Translations under genes and position numbers: made by a program | Shown here: positions 18,728 through 27,829 of the stretch, one piece after another | Numbering within the stretch: position 1 is the first letter of the stretch | Layout: each line of letters opens with the position of its first letter | Assembly: GCA_016710275.1 (NCBI GenBank) | Contig: JADJXS010000001.1 | Coordinates: forward strand, 992,001 to 1,056,000 | Source of the DNA: Phycisphaerales bacterium | GTDB taxonomy: Bacteria > Planctomycetota > Phycisphaerae > UBA1845 > Fen-1342 | Direction: 5' to 3' | Length of the DNA: 64,000 nucleotides | The notes under the pieces: model-generated | The model's input: the letters and a program-made list of their open reading frames with translations, nothing else | The model's database searches: none | Told to the model about the DNA's origin: nothing

Positions 18728-19381
18728 CTAGTCGCACAGCACCGCCGTCGCCCAGGTGCTCGGATCCTGATTCCAGCCCATCTGGTCGGCGGCGGACAAG
18801 GTCTGCTCGCCAAGCTGGGTGTCAAGCAACTTGTAGAACAGCCCGATGCGGCGATGCTCCTGCGGATCCCAGCCGTGCAGGCAGCTTGCCGGAATGCGCA
18901 CCCCCAGTGCGTAGCCGCGACGACGGGCGTCCACCTCGACGTGGATCAGGGACGTGTCGCAGGGCGGCGGCGTTTCCCGTGCATGGCTCATGCGGTGCGA
19001 TCCCACCACCGGGGATCGCCGCTGCGAGCCGCCGCCGGTCGGCAGGATGTAGAAGAAATGGCAGAAGCGCGTCTGGCGTCGCACGTCGCGGGCGTCGCGC
19101 GTGTCGATGCAGATTCGCACGCCGTCCCCGTGCCACCAGCTGTTTGGCTGGCAGGCGAAAGGCGTCGTGCGGTCCGGCACGTCGAACAGGAACTGCATCC
19201 CCTCCGCATCCCATCCGGCATAGACGTCGGCCAGCGGGGGGTGTCCCTCGACCTCCACCAGCGGCGGGAGCATGTGCCGCGACTCCCACTTGCGCGCGTC
19301 GGCCGTGAAGTCGGATGCGGGGCGGGCGCGCACCGCCACCTCGAACCGGAAGAACGCCCGCTTGGGAAGCGCTTCGATCAT
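18728..19381 (-). CDS. CBM9/DOMON-like domain protein, function unknown
   Basis: 217 aa, a single domain without signal peptide or membrane segment. The pattern DVYAGWDAEGMQFLFDVPD followed by WWHGDGVRICIDTRD resembles the family 9 carbohydrate-binding/DOMON-like fold found in many planctomycete proteins. No enzyme motif is present. The ATG at 19379-19381 is the natural start. Tandem noncoding repeats lie just downstream of its 3' end. The gene is divergent from the ABC ATPase at 19554. Confidence 0.6.
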   Translation of the reverse strand: MIEALPKRAFFRFEVAVRARPASDFTADARKWESRHMLPPLVEVEGHPPLADVYAGWDAEGMQFLFDVPDRTTPFACQPNSWWHGDGVRICIDTRDARDVRRQTRFCHFFYILPTGGGSQRRSPVVGSHRMSHARETPPPCDTSLIHVEVDARRRGYALGVRIPASCLHGWDPQEHRRIGLFYKLLDTQLGEQTLSAADQMGWNQDPSTWATAVLCD

Positions 19382-19553
19382 GGCCCAAGGCCCCGATCAT
19401 GCCGCGACTTCGCGCTGCGCACCCGCGCCGCGCGGACAGCCGCATCTCATGGTAGCAGGTTCATGCCCCGGCGGCGGCGCGGTATAACCGCTCCGTGCAG
19501 GAGCCTTCCCGCGATCCACCGCAGCGCCGCCGGCGCCGCCCGGAGCCGTTCGC

Positions 19554-20456
19554 ATGACGAGCCGCGCTTCGCCAGCCCCGGTGATCTCCGTCCGCGACCT
19601 GGTCATGCGCTTCGACATGCCCGACGGCTCCACGCAGACGGTTCTCAACGGTGTGACGTTTGACGTGCTGCCCGGCGAGACCGTCGTCGTGATGGGCGGG
19701 TCCGGCTGCGGCAAGAGCACGCTGCTCAATTGCCTGATCGGGGAGTTGCGACCGGCGGCCGGGCGCATCGAATACCACCTGCCCGAGCTGGGCGCGATCG
19801 ACCTCTGTTCAGCGCCGCCCGCCCGGTTGAACGCGCTCCGCAAGCGCATCGGCATCCTGTTCCAGTCGGGAGCGCTCTTCAGTTCGTTGACCGTTGCGGA
19901 GAACGTGGCGCTGCCGCTGCGAGAACATTCGGCCGTCGATCCGAAGGTGATCGACATCGTCGTCACGCTCAAGCTCCAGCAGGTGCACATGCTGGCCCAT
20001 CGCGACAAGTATCCGGCGCAGCTCTCGGGCGGACAGCGCAAGCGCGTCGGACTGGCGCGCGCGACGGCGCTGGATCCGCAGGTGCTCTTCTACGACGAGC
20101 CTTCCGCAGGGCTTGACCCCGTGACCAGCGCCGCGATTGACAGCCTGATGATGGACCTCGCCCGCAAGCTGCACGTGACCAGCGTCGTCGTGACGCACGA
20201 GATGGATTCCGCCTTCCGCATTGCCGATCGCATGATCATGCTCGACGGCGGGCGGATTCTGCGGGCGGGAACGCGCCGCGAGTTCGAAGCGCTGCGCAGC
20301 GCCGACCCCGCCCGGCTGACCAGTCCCGAGGATCGCCTGATCCATCAGTTCGTCACCGGCGAGACCGCCGGCCCGCTCACCGACGACGACGGGATGAGCG
20401 AGTTTGAGAAAATCCTCGTCGGCACCACCACCACCGTCCGCCATGCAAAGATGTAA
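19554..20456 (+). CDS. ABC transporter ATP-binding protein, MlaF-like
   Basis: 300 aa. A complete ABC ATPase: Walker A GGSGCGKST near residue 50, Q-loop FQSGALFSSLTVAENVALPL, signature LSGGQRKRVGLARA, Walker B VLFYDEPSAGLDP and the H-loop VVVTHEMDSAFRIADRM. The Q-loop region and the SGALFSSLTV signature are typical of MlaF/Ttg2A ATPases that drive phospholipid or MCE-type transport at the outer membrane. No permease or MCE gene is adjacent, so the partner lies elsewhere. It overlaps the start of lpxI, which supports a link to outer-membrane lipid biology. Confidence 0.85.
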   Translation: MTSRASPAPVISVRDLVMRFDMPDGSTQTVLNGVTFDVLPGETVVVMGGSGCGKSTLLNCLIGELRPAAGRIEYHLPELGAIDLCSAPPARLNALRKRIGILFQSGALFSSLTVAENVALPLREHSAVDPKVIDIVVTLKLQQVHMLAHRDKYPAQLSGGQRKRVGLARATALDPQVLFYDEPSAGLDPVTSAAIDSLMMDLARKLHVTSVVVTHEMDSAFRIADRMIMLDGGRILRAGTRREFEALRSADPARLTSPEDRLIHQFVTGETAGPLTDDDGMSEFEKILVGTTTTVRHAKM

Positions 20457-21423
20457 CCCCCCGGGCAGCGGCAGCGCCGGCGGCGATTCCATCGGCGCTC
20501 CTGCGGACACGCCGATCGGCCTGATCGCCGGTGCCGGCGAGCTGCCGCTGCTGGTCGCCCGCAACGTGCGGCGCGCGGGGCGGCCGCTGGCCGTGGTCGC
20601 GCTGCGCGGCTGGGCCGACCCGCGGTTGCGCGAGCTGGCCGGATCGCATGTCCGCGGAGCATTCTGCTGGCGCGGCATCGTGCAGGTCGGGCGCTGGATA
20701 CGTGCTTTGCGTCGCGCCGGCTGCCGCGAAGTGGTGATGGTGGGCAGGGTGCGCAAGGCGGAGATGTTCGCCGGCCCGCGCTGGGTACAATGGCTGCGGT
20801 ACCTGCCGGACCTGACCACGATCCGGCTCTGGTACTTCCACGTCCGCGACAAGCGCAACGACACGCTGCTGGCGGCCGTCGCGGATGAACTGGGTCGGCG
20901 CGGCGTCACCATGATCGATTCCACGCGGTACATTCCCGAAGCACTCGCCCCCGCCGGGCTGCTCGTCCCCGGCGACGGTGACGATGGCCCGCCGCGCGTC
21001 CGGCCGATTTCGGACGCGCCCCGCGCAGTCATCGACGACGCCGCCTTCGCCTGGCCGCTGCTCAAGCAGATCGCCGCACTGGACATCGGGCAGGCCGTCG
21101 CCGTCAAGGAGCGCGAGATCATCGCCGTCGAGGCGATTGAGGGAACCGACCGGCTGATTGAGAGGGCCGGAGCGCTCTGCCCGCAGCGCGGCTGGACGCT
21201 GGTGAAGGTCGCCAAGCCCGATCAGGACATGCGCTTTGACGTGCCGACCATCGGGCCCACGACGATCGAAAATCTCGCCCGCGCCGGTGCGGTCGCGGTG
21301 GTGGTCGAGGCCGGCCGGACGATCATTCTGGAAAGATCTCGGATGCTGGAACTGGCCCAGCGGTTGAAAATCGCCGTGATCGGCGTGCGCGAATTCACGC
21401 CGGAAAGCGGCGTCCTGCAATAA
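20443..21423 (+). CDS. lpxI: UDP-2,3-diacylglucosamine pyrophosphatase LpxI
   Basis: About 326 aa. The N-terminal domain begins IGLIAGAGELPLLVARNVRR and the C-terminal half shows VAVKEREIIAVEAIEGTDRL and DMRFDVPTIGPTTIENLARA, hallmarks of LpxI (formerly DUF1009). LpxI hydrolyses UDP-2,3-diacylglucosamine to lipid X in lipid A synthesis and replaces LpxH in many bacteria. The start at ATG 20443 overlaps the ABC ATPase by 14 bp; an earlier GTG/ATG-like start at 20404 is possible. The N-terminal 35 residues are low-complexity and not part of the domain. It implies a lipid A-bearing outer membrane. Confidence 0.9.
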   Translation: MQRCNPPGSGSAGGDSIGAPADTPIGLIAGAGELPLLVARNVRRAGRPLAVVALRGWADPRLRELAGSHVRGAFCWRGIVQVGRWIRALRRAGCREVVMVGRVRKAEMFAGPRWVQWLRYLPDLTTIRLWYFHVRDKRNDTLLAAVADELGRRGVTMIDSTRYIPEALAPAGLLVPGDGDDGPPRVRPISDAPRAVIDDAAFAWPLLKQIAALDIGQAVAVKEREIIAVEAIEGTDRLIERAGALCPQRGWTLVKVAKPDQDMRFDVPTIGPTTIENLARAGAVAVVVEAGRTIILERSRMLELAQRLKIAVIGVREFTPESGVLQ

Positions 21424-21504
21424 CGCGCGAGGCCCGGTCCGGCGGCAATGGCTTCAAGAGTCCGGGTTGCCTGCCACCGGCTTTCAGGCCGCCGATCGCG
21501 GCAG

Positions 21505-22338
21505 CTATCCCACGAACTGAATCTCGCCCGCGTCCGGCACCATGCCGATGGCGTGTCCTTCGCGCAGCAGCCGGCGAATCGCCTCGCGGCCGCGATCGCC
21601 GTAGTCGACGGTCCAGTCGTTGACGTACATGCCGACGAATTGGTCAGCGAGTTTCGTATCCAGCCCGCGCCCGAATCGCAGCGCGTGGGCGACCGCCTCC
21701 TCGCGATGCGCAAGCGAATAGCGGATGCTCTCGCGGATCAGGCGCGTGATCTCGCGACAGTGTTCTTCGCCCAGGTCGCGCCGCACGACGTTGCCGCCCA
21801 GCGGCAGCGGCAGCCCGGTTTTCTGCGCCCACCACACGCCCAGGTCCACGACCAGTTCCAACCCCTCCCGCCGGTAGGTCAGTTGCCCCTCATGGATCAC
21901 CAATCCGGCGTCCACCCGTCCCGCGGCGACTTCCGCCGGGATCTCGTCAAACATGACCACGCGCGGCCGGAATCCGTCCTTGCCCAGTAGCAGGCTCAGG
22001 GCCAGGAACGCAGTGGTCATTTTGCCGGGAATCGCGATTTCCAACCCCGCCAGCTCGGCCGGCCGCATCGGCTTGCGGGCCACCACCATCGGCCCGTATC
22101 CGTCCCCCATGCTCGATCCGCACGACATCAGGGCGTACCGGGCGGCGACATAGGGGTAGGCGTGGATGCTGATTGCCGAGACTTCGTACTCGCCGCGCAT
22201 CGCCCGTTCGTTGAGCGTCTGGATGTCCTCCAGGATGTGCTCAAAGTGGTAGGGGCCGCTCGGCACCGCCCCGCTGGACAGGCCGTAGAACATGAAGGCG
22301 TCGTCTGGGTCGGGGCTGTGGGCGATACGTACGAGCAT
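21505..22338 (-). CDS. mqnD: 1,4-dihydroxy-6-naphthoate synthase MqnD
   Basis: 277 aa. It starts MLVRIAHSPDPDDAFMFYGL, the MqnD N-terminus, and continues with VSAISIHAYPYVAARYALMS, CGSSMGDGYGPMVVA and GLVIHEGQLTY with the catalytic histidine. MqnD converts cyclic dehypoxanthine futalosine to 1,4-dihydroxy-6-naphthoate in the futalosine route to menaquinone. ATG 22338 is preceded by GGAG. No other mqn gene is in the window. It converges on lpxI. Confidence 0.94.
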   Translation of the reverse strand: MLVRIAHSPDPDDAFMFYGLSSGAVPSGPYHFEHILEDIQTLNERAMRGEYEVSAISIHAYPYVAARYALMSCGSSMGDGYGPMVVARKPMRPAELAGLEIAIPGKMTTAFLALSLLLGKDGFRPRVVMFDEIPAEVAAGRVDAGLVIHEGQLTYRREGLELVVDLGVWWAQKTGLPLPLGGNVVRRDLGEEHCREITRLIRESIRYSLAHREEAVAHALRFGRGLDTKLADQFVGMYVNDWTVDYGDRGREAIRRLLREGHAIGMVPDAGEIQFVG

Positions 22339-22528
22339 CCGGGCACTCCGCAAGGGGGGATTCGTCGGGGCATTGTGGGGGGGCGCTGGTTTGCGGTCAA
22401 AGGGCCGCGGCCGGGGGTTGCCCGGGGCAGCGGCGGGCGTTTGTCGGGATCGGTTTCTGTGTTGGTCCGGAACCGCACCCGGAGGCACTTGTGCCGATTG
22501 GCGGGCAAGCGATATGGGACCGGCTCAC

Positions 22529-22557
22529 TTGATTGGAATAGGCGGTCGATGTATAAA
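22529..22557 (+). promoter_or_regulatory. Sigma-70-like promoter for the pseudopilin gene at 22651
   Basis: TTGATT at 22529-22534 and TATAAA at 22552-22557 with a 17-nt spacer, standing out in GC-rich DNA. Transcription should start near 22564, leaving a leader of about 87 nt. The rest of the 312-base gap between mqnD and this gene shows nothing else I recognise. Confidence 0.7.
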
Positions 22558-22650
22558 GTTGTATGAGGTAGTCCCGTCACGTCGGCCATTTGTCGGTCCG
22601 CGAGGTCCTGGGGCGGAGATTCGCGGCCCAAGCGTTTGGGAGAATCGTGC

Positions 22651-23721
22651 ATGAATCGACAGCGCAGCCTTCCCGGATTCACGCTCATTGAGCTGCTGGT
22701 GGTCGTCGCCATCATCGCCCTGCTGATTTCGATCCTGCTGCCGAGCCTTTCGGCCGCACGCGAAACGGCGCGGGTGTCGGTGGACCTATCGAATCAGCGC
22801 CAGTTGCTGCTGGGTGCGAACACCTACCTGAATGACGGCAACTCGGACATCGTCTTCGCCTTTCCGTTCAACTACTCGCTCAACGGACAGAACTCACTGA
22901 ACCTGGGGATCATCTCGGAGTTCATCTGGGGCGGTGGGCTTCCGGACAAGGATCTGAACCCGGCGACGTGGCGCTCGACCGGTCTGCCGGATTCCGAGAA
23001 CGCGTACAACTACAACATGGACATCCTGGCGATCTCGCCGAAGCACCGTCCGTTGAATCGCTACATCTTCCCCTCGGTCAGTTGGGATCAGCCGGAGCGC
23101 GTCGGTCGCACCACTCCGGCGCGCTGGACGCGAAAGATGGAACTGCCGGGCGTCTTCAAGTGCCCGTCTGATCGGACGGTCGCCGTGCCGATGGCCGGCG
23201 CATCGAATCGCGATCAGACGCTGCGCGAGTCCGGACAGTCGTCGTGGGAGTGGTGGGGCACTTCGTATGTGACGAACTGGTACTGGCCGTACTACTACAT
23301 CGGTGCAGAGGGCAACACCGCAGGCGCCGGCCCCGGGCGCATTCCGCCTTACAGTTCGGGGAATCGCTTCGGCAGCGCGGTCGCGGGCAACGGTTCGCTT
23401 CCGGGCCAGCCGGGCTTCCCGAGCCTCGGCAAGGTGCTTATGAAGGACAAGGGCGGCCGCTGGGCGTCGGAGTTCATGCTGTTCCAGGAGAACCGTCTGA
23501 ACTTCGCGCTCGAAGGCGCTCGTCCGCGCGGCGTCCGCAACAACACGCAGGCCAAGAACCTGCGCGGCTGGCACGGCAAGTTGAACATGCACGTCGCCGG
23601 CTTCCTCGACGGAAGCGCCCGCTACGATCGTTTCGACACGCGCTTCGTGGACGGCCCCGGCTGGACCACCTGGCCGAACAAGCCGTGGACCGACGGCTGG
23701 GCGCAGTACAACGACGATTAG
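22651..23721 (+). CDS. Type IV pseudopilin-like secreted protein
   Basis: 356 aa. The prepilin signal is MNRQRSLPG followed by [20 protein letters not shown], which is identical in the hydrophobic core to the protein at 4587. The globular part is rich in Asn, Trp and Tyr and ends with GWHGKLNMHVAGFLDGSARY, the His-DG motif of the planctomycete pseudopilin family. ATG 22651 is preceded by GGGAG. The gene stands alone with its own promoter. Its role in a pilus, secretion apparatus or surface layer is unknown. Confidence 0.85.
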   Translation: MNRQRSLPGFTLIELLVVVAIIALLISILLPSLSAARETARVSVDLSNQRQLLLGANTYLNDGNSDIVFAFPFNYSLNGQNSLNLGIISEFIWGGGLPDKDLNPATWRSTGLPDSENAYNYNMDILAISPKHRPLNRYIFPSVSWDQPERVGRTTPARWTRKMELPGVFKCPSDRTVAVPMAGASNRDQTLRESGQSSWEWWGTSYVTNWYWPYYYIGAEGNTAGAGPGRIPPYSSGNRFGSAVAGNGSLPGQPGFPSLGKVLMKDKGGRWASEFMLFQENRLNFALEGARPRGVRNNTQAKNLRGWHGKLNMHVAGFLDGSARYDRFDTRFVDGPGWTTWPNKPWTDGWAQYNDD

Positions 23722-23853
23722 CCCGCATCCGCCGGAGGCCGGCGGATTCGATGGTTCGCTTTCAATCCGGGGTCGCTGCGAGCTTCGCGGCGGCCCCGGT
23801 TTTGTTGTCGCTCGGCGGCCGCCTTCAGCCGCCCCGGATATGATGCGTTTACC

Positions 23854-24933
23854 ATGAGTACAGTCGTTCGCGATCAGATTTGGACCGCTTTGCGGAACGT
23901 CACCGAGCCGAACTCCGGCCAGGACCTGGCCACCCTCGGATGGGTTCGGAACGTGGCCTATTGCGACGGCGTCGCTGCGGTCACCCTGCAGCTACCGCCT
24001 TCGCTCAGTGCGGAGCCGGTGCAGCGGGCGGTGCGTCAGGCGGTGGAGACGGCCGTCGGGAGGGTCTCCGAAGTAACGCGGGTCGGCGTGGAATTCGCCC
24101 TGGCCCCGGCTCCTGGAGCGGCCGGCGTGCCGGGGGTGCGGCATGTCATCGCGGTGGGGGCGGGCAAGGGCGGCGTCGGCAAGAGCACGGTTGCCGTGCT
24201 GGCGGCATTCGGCCTGGCGCGGGCCGGGTTCAAGGTGGGGCTGCTCGATGCGGATGTCTACGGTCCATCGATTCCAAAACTGACGGCAACCGAGGGGGCG
24301 CAGCCGGCGCCGGCCGAGGACGGCATGATCGTGCCCCCCGAGGTGGACGGCATCAAGGTGCTGTCGATGGGCTACCTCGTCGCACCGGATCAGCCGGTGG
24401 TATGGCGCGGCCCGATGGCGCAGAAGTACGTCAAGGAGTTCCTGGAGCGCGGCCGCTGGGCGCCGCTGGACTTTCTCATCGTCGATCTGCCGCCCGGCAC
24501 GGGCGACATCCCGTTGACGCTGGCGCAATCCATTCCGCTTTCCGGCGCGGTGGTCGTATGCACGCCTCAGGATGTCGCCCTGATCGACGCCCGCCGCGCC
24601 CTGCTGATGTACCGCAAGCTCGGGGTGGACGTGCTCGGCATTGTCGAGAACATGAGTTACTACGTCTGTCCGCACTGCGGTCAGCGCGATGAGATTTTCA
24701 GCCATGGCGGCGCGGAGCGCGCCGCGCGCGAGCTGGATGCGCCGTTCCTCGGGGCCATCCCGCTGAACGTGTCGATTCGACTGGCCGGCGACGCGGGCGA
24801 GCCGCAACGCTGTCTTTCCGGGGGCGAGGCGACCGTCGCGAAGGCGGTCGAGGACGTGGTTCGCCGGATTCTCCGGCAGGCGGAGCTGCGCGATCAGCAG
24901 CGCAGCCCGCTGCCGACGTTGACCATCCGCTGA
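23854..24933 (+). CDS. mrp: Mrp/ApbC family iron-sulfur carrier ATPase
   Basis: 359 aa. An N-terminal MIP18/DUF59-like domain (residues 1-85) precedes the ParA-like ATPase domain with deviant Walker A GKGGVGKST. Switch motifs are DADVYGPSIPKL and DLPPGTGDIPLTLAQ. The C-terminal CxxC, seen in YYVCPHCGQRDEIFSHGG, would bridge a 4Fe-4S cluster between two subunits. The protein loads Fe-S clusters onto apoproteins. It is followed 39 bp later by an uncharacterised helical protein. Confidence 0.94.
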   Translation: MSTVVRDQIWTALRNVTEPNSGQDLATLGWVRNVAYCDGVAAVTLQLPPSLSAEPVQRAVRQAVETAVGRVSEVTRVGVEFALAPAPGAAGVPGVRHVIAVGAGKGGVGKSTVAVLAAFGLARAGFKVGLLDADVYGPSIPKLTATEGAQPAPAEDGMIVPPEVDGIKVLSMGYLVAPDQPVVWRGPMAQKYVKEFLERGRWAPLDFLIVDLPPGTGDIPLTLAQSIPLSGAVVVCTPQDVALIDARRALLMYRKLGVDVLGIVENMSYYVCPHCGQRDEIFSHGGAERAARELDAPFLGAIPLNVSIRLAGDAGEPQRCLSGGEATVAKAVEDVVRRILRQAELRDQQRSPLPTLTIR

Positions 24934-24972
24934 ACGGCGTGCCGCAGCGCGCCGCGACGTGAGGGCCTGCCC

Positions 24973-26166
24973 GTGTCCACTCGCGATCAGCGCGTGATTC
25001 TCGGTCACGGCGCCGCCGGGCATCGCCGCGATTCGCAATTTCATCACTTCTGCGCCGAGATTGTCCGGGAGGCGGTGGACGAGCGCACGCTCGATCGCAC
25101 CTGGCAGCGACTCCTGCACGCCGACGAGCTGCGCAGCGATCCGGAACTGGCGGCCATGCTGCGCAGCTTCCTCGAGCAGAAGCGGGCCGAAATCCGCGAG
25201 CACGCCCGCATTGCCGCGGCCTCGCTCGGCGCTCGTCCGAGTACGGGTTCGCGCTTGCCGACCGGCGTGCGGATTCCGCGCCGCACAGCGGCCGGCGGCA
25301 ATGCGAAAGACGCATGGGAGGACGTGCACCCGGTGCTGCCGGAGCATCGGCCGCACGTGGATGCGCAGCCTGCCCGCCTGCATCCGGCGCCGGCCCCGCC
25401 GACGCGCGAGCAACTGGTGCTGGCCCGGCGGCGCGACCGTGCGGAATTCGATGAGGCCGTCGGGCGGTTCGACGTTCGCGCCGCCGAGATGGCGCTGGAT
25501 CGGTTGAGCGAATTGCACCACCGCCCGGGCACACCGGCGGCGGACGTGGAGGAGGATGCGCGCAGCGCCCGCCGGCTTGATGCCTTGCGCACACGGGTGG
25601 CGCACTTTGCGGGACACGTGGACCGCCTCGCCGCCTTTGCCGCTGAGGCGCTGCGCCGTGGCGACGCCGATGTGGCGGCCCGCTTCCTGCAGCGGTTGTC
25701 CTCGATCCACGCGGCGCGACCGGCGCTGCTGCCGCAGGAGCGGCTGGACGAGATTCGGGCGATGCTGGCGCGGGTGGGGGAGGATGAGGAGGCCCGCGCC
25801 GCGGCGGCTGCGCTGGTGGCGCGCGAGCGGTCCGTCGTGGACGAGCTGAAGCGCCTCATTCGTACGATCCACCGCTTTCACGACCTGGTGCGAGCGCATC
25901 CGCCGGACAGCGAGGAATTCCGCGCCGCGGAACGCGCGTATCGCGAGGCGCTGGGGGAGATTCGGGCGCACGACAATGAGTGGCTGGCCGGGTTGATCCT
26001 GGAACTGGAGGGGCTGATCGAGGAACTGCATGACCCGACCGGTCACGCGATTCACGAACTGGATCACTTTCTGGACGCGGTTCGCGCCGCGCTGCGTCAC
26101 CTGGCTTCGGAGGTGCGCGCGATTCAGCGGGAGCGGGAATCCGGCGCGGAACCGGGTGCGCGATGA
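24973..26166 (+). CDS. Uncharacterised helical protein
   Basis: 397 aa, starting with GTG 24973 behind GAGGG. It is strongly helical and charged, with no signal peptide or membrane segment. A disordered Pro/Ala-rich linker around residues 85-145 separates an N-terminal helical part (VREAVDERTLDRTWQRLLHA) from a long coiled region. Several EL/R-rich stretches (ARFLQRLSSIHAARPALLPQ) look like helical hairpins. I do not recognise the family. It is spaced 39 bp after mrp and 123 bp before the acyltransferase gene on the same strand, so it may be part of one transcript. Confidence 0.6.
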   Translation: MSTRDQRVILGHGAAGHRRDSQFHHFCAEIVREAVDERTLDRTWQRLLHADELRSDPELAAMLRSFLEQKRAEIREHARIAAASLGARPSTGSRLPTGVRIPRRTAAGGNAKDAWEDVHPVLPEHRPHVDAQPARLHPAPAPPTREQLVLARRRDRAEFDEAVGRFDVRAAEMALDRLSELHHRPGTPAADVEEDARSARRLDALRTRVAHFAGHVDRLAAFAAEALRRGDADVAARFLQRLSSIHAARPALLPQERLDEIRAMLARVGEDEEARAAAAALVARERSVVDELKRLIRTIHRFHDLVRAHPPDSEEFRAAERAYREALGEIRAHDNEWLAGLILELEGLIEELHDPTGHAIHELDHFLDAVRAALRHLASEVRAIQRERESGAEPGAR

Positions 26167-26289
26167 GCGGGTCGGAGCAGGCGGTTCGGGAGGTCGTGAG
26201 CGACGGCGCTGGTTTTCCGGTGGATGCGGGGATGGTTCGCGGGATCGGCTATTGCATGCCCGCCGCCCGATTGTGACAATGGGAACGGG

Positions 26290-27294
26290 ATGACGCCCAC
26301 GGCTTCCACAACAGCGGCGGAGCGCGCTCCGATCGTGCAGCCCGCGGACGCGGCGGCCGACGAGCGGCCGGAGAATCCGCGCGGGCCGGGCGAGCGACGG
26401 CTGGGGTGGTATGCGCGGGCAAAGTTCGGGATCGTGCGCGGGTTTCTGTGGGGCTGGGCGCGGGCGTTCAGCCTCAAGGGGCTTTTTCTTTTCGGCGTGT
26501 TCTTCGGCACGCTGGAGTACCTGATCAACTTCAAGCGCCGCGCGCGATACCGCCGCGAGCTGCGGCGCGTGTTTCCCGAGGGGCTTCCGGCCGACCGCGA
26601 GAAGCGGATTGTCCGCCAGTATTTCCAGCGCACGCGCTGCGACAAGCTGCTCTACCTGATCTTCGACAAGCTGCCCAAGGAGAAGATTCTCGGGCGCATC
26701 CGCTTTCACGGGCGCGAGCACATCGACGAAGCCCTGGCCCGCGGGCGCGGCGTATACGTCATGCTCAGCCATCACGGCTCGCATCACGTCGCGGCGCTGT
26801 TGATGGCGCTGCTGGGTTACCGTTGTGCCGGGGTTCGCGATCGCAACGAGGGTGCGCTGCGCGTCTTCATGCAGGAGATGTACGCCCGCACCTTCCCGGA
26901 ATTCGCGGCGATTCATGTGCTGTATGCGGACAGCTTCCCGCGCGAAATCTACCGTTGTTTCCGCGACAATCGCGTCGTCGGGACGGCGCTGGACGTCGGC
27001 CGCGTTCGCGGCGTGGCGCTGCGCACGCAGCCGGTGCAGATTTTCGGCGAGACGCGCGAGTTCCTCACCGGCACGCTGCAGGTCGCGCTGCGCACGAACT
27101 CGGTGGTGCTGCAGGCGTTCGTGGTCTCGCGGCGGAACTTCTACTATCGCCTGATCGTCAAGCCGCCGCTGTGGGTTCCGACCGATGACGTCGGCGGCGA
27201 GAAGCCGGAGTTGATTTCGGACATCATGCAGCGCTACGCCGACGGCATCGCCGCCCACGTTCGCGACCACCCGGATCACCTGAGCCGGATTTAG
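26290..27294 (+). CDS. LpxL/HtrB-like lipid A late acyltransferase
   Basis: 334 aa. An N-terminal membrane segment (LKGLFLFGVFFGTLEYLINF) is followed by the lysophospholipid acyltransferase domain. The catalytic His is in VYVMLSHHGSHHVAALLMAL; LpxL-type enzymes have an H(x)4E/D motif that is only partly matched here (HHGSHH). The conserved RDRNEGALRVFMQEMY and the basic segments agree with the HtrB/LpxL family that adds secondary acyl chains to lipid A. The ATG at 26290 was chosen because the upstream extension is not protein-like. The family assignment is fair and the exact substrate is inferred. Confidence 0.7.
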   Translation: MTPTASTTAAERAPIVQPADAAADERPENPRGPGERRLGWYARAKFGIVRGFLWGWARAFSLKGLFLFGVFFGTLEYLINFKRRARYRRELRRVFPEGLPADREKRIVRQYFQRTRCDKLLYLIFDKLPKEKILGRIRFHGREHIDEALARGRGVYVMLSHHGSHHVAALLMALLGYRCAGVRDRNEGALRVFMQEMYARTFPEFAAIHVLYADSFPREIYRCFRDNRVVGTALDVGRVRGVALRTQPVQIFGETREFLTGTLQVALRTNSVVLQAFVVSRRNFYYRLIVKPPLWVPTDDVGGEKPELISDIMQRYADGIAAHVRDHPDHLSRI

Positions 27295-27340
27295 CGCCGG
27301 CCGCTGAGCCGGGTCGTGCAGCGCCCGAACGGTCGAGCGC

Positions 27341-27829
27341 CTATTTCGCCCCCGCCGCGAAGATCAGCGTGTCATCCCCGTCGCGAAACCCCCCGTACAG
27401 GGCGAGTTTTCCCTGCGTCGAGTGCGTCTTTGATTTGTCGATCAGGACGCGGTCCTTGTCTCCCTCGCGGCGCGTCACGCTGACCACCAGCTCCACCTTG
27501 CGCTCTTCGCGCTTCGTCGGTGTGACGGAGGCGGTGTAGTTCTTGTGCGTCGCGGTCACGGCCGTGTTCAGCGCGACGCTTTTGACCACTTTGGTTTCGA
27601 GCTTGAATCCCGTCAGGCGGTACTGCTTCTTGAGCATGTCCGCGATCTCGCGCAGCTCCGGATCGACCGTGTCGTTCTTGTCCGTGGCGCGGATCACCAG
27701 CAACTGCACCTCGGCCTTTGCGCCCTCCTGCGCCGCGGTTTGGGCCGGCGGACGCGCCGCCCCGGACAGCACCACGACCGACGAGAGCAGCAGCCACAGG
27801 GCCAGCGGACGGAGAAGCGCGGGTTTCAT
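27341..27829 (-). CDS. Small secreted protein in the ECF sigma operon
   Basis: 162 aa with a signal peptide (MKPALLRPLALWLLLSSVVVLSGAARP). The mature part is a compact beta-rich domain with the stretch VQLLVIRATDKNDTVDPELR and a periodic Lys/Thr pattern. No family was recognised. The ATG overlaps the stop of the anti-sigma gene by 4 bp, so it is translationally coupled to the regulator. It is likely the sensed or secreted output of the system, but this is inference. The 3' end converges on the acyltransferase gene. Confidence 0.6.
   Translation of the reverse strand: MKPALLRPLALWLLLSSVVVLSGAARPPAQTAAQEGAKAEVQLLVIRATDKNDTVDPELREIADMLKKQYRLTGFKLETKVVKSVALNTAVTATHKNYTASVTPTKREERKVELVVSVTRREGDKDRVLIDKSKTHSTQGKLALYGGFRDGDDTLIFAAGAK

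Noticed and set aside
23992..27279. Very long minus-strand frame of more than 1000 codons
   Set aside because: It mirrors mrp, the helical protein and the acyltransferase; composition is His/Arg/Gln-rich and no domain is seen, so it is a shadow of the high-GC third positions.
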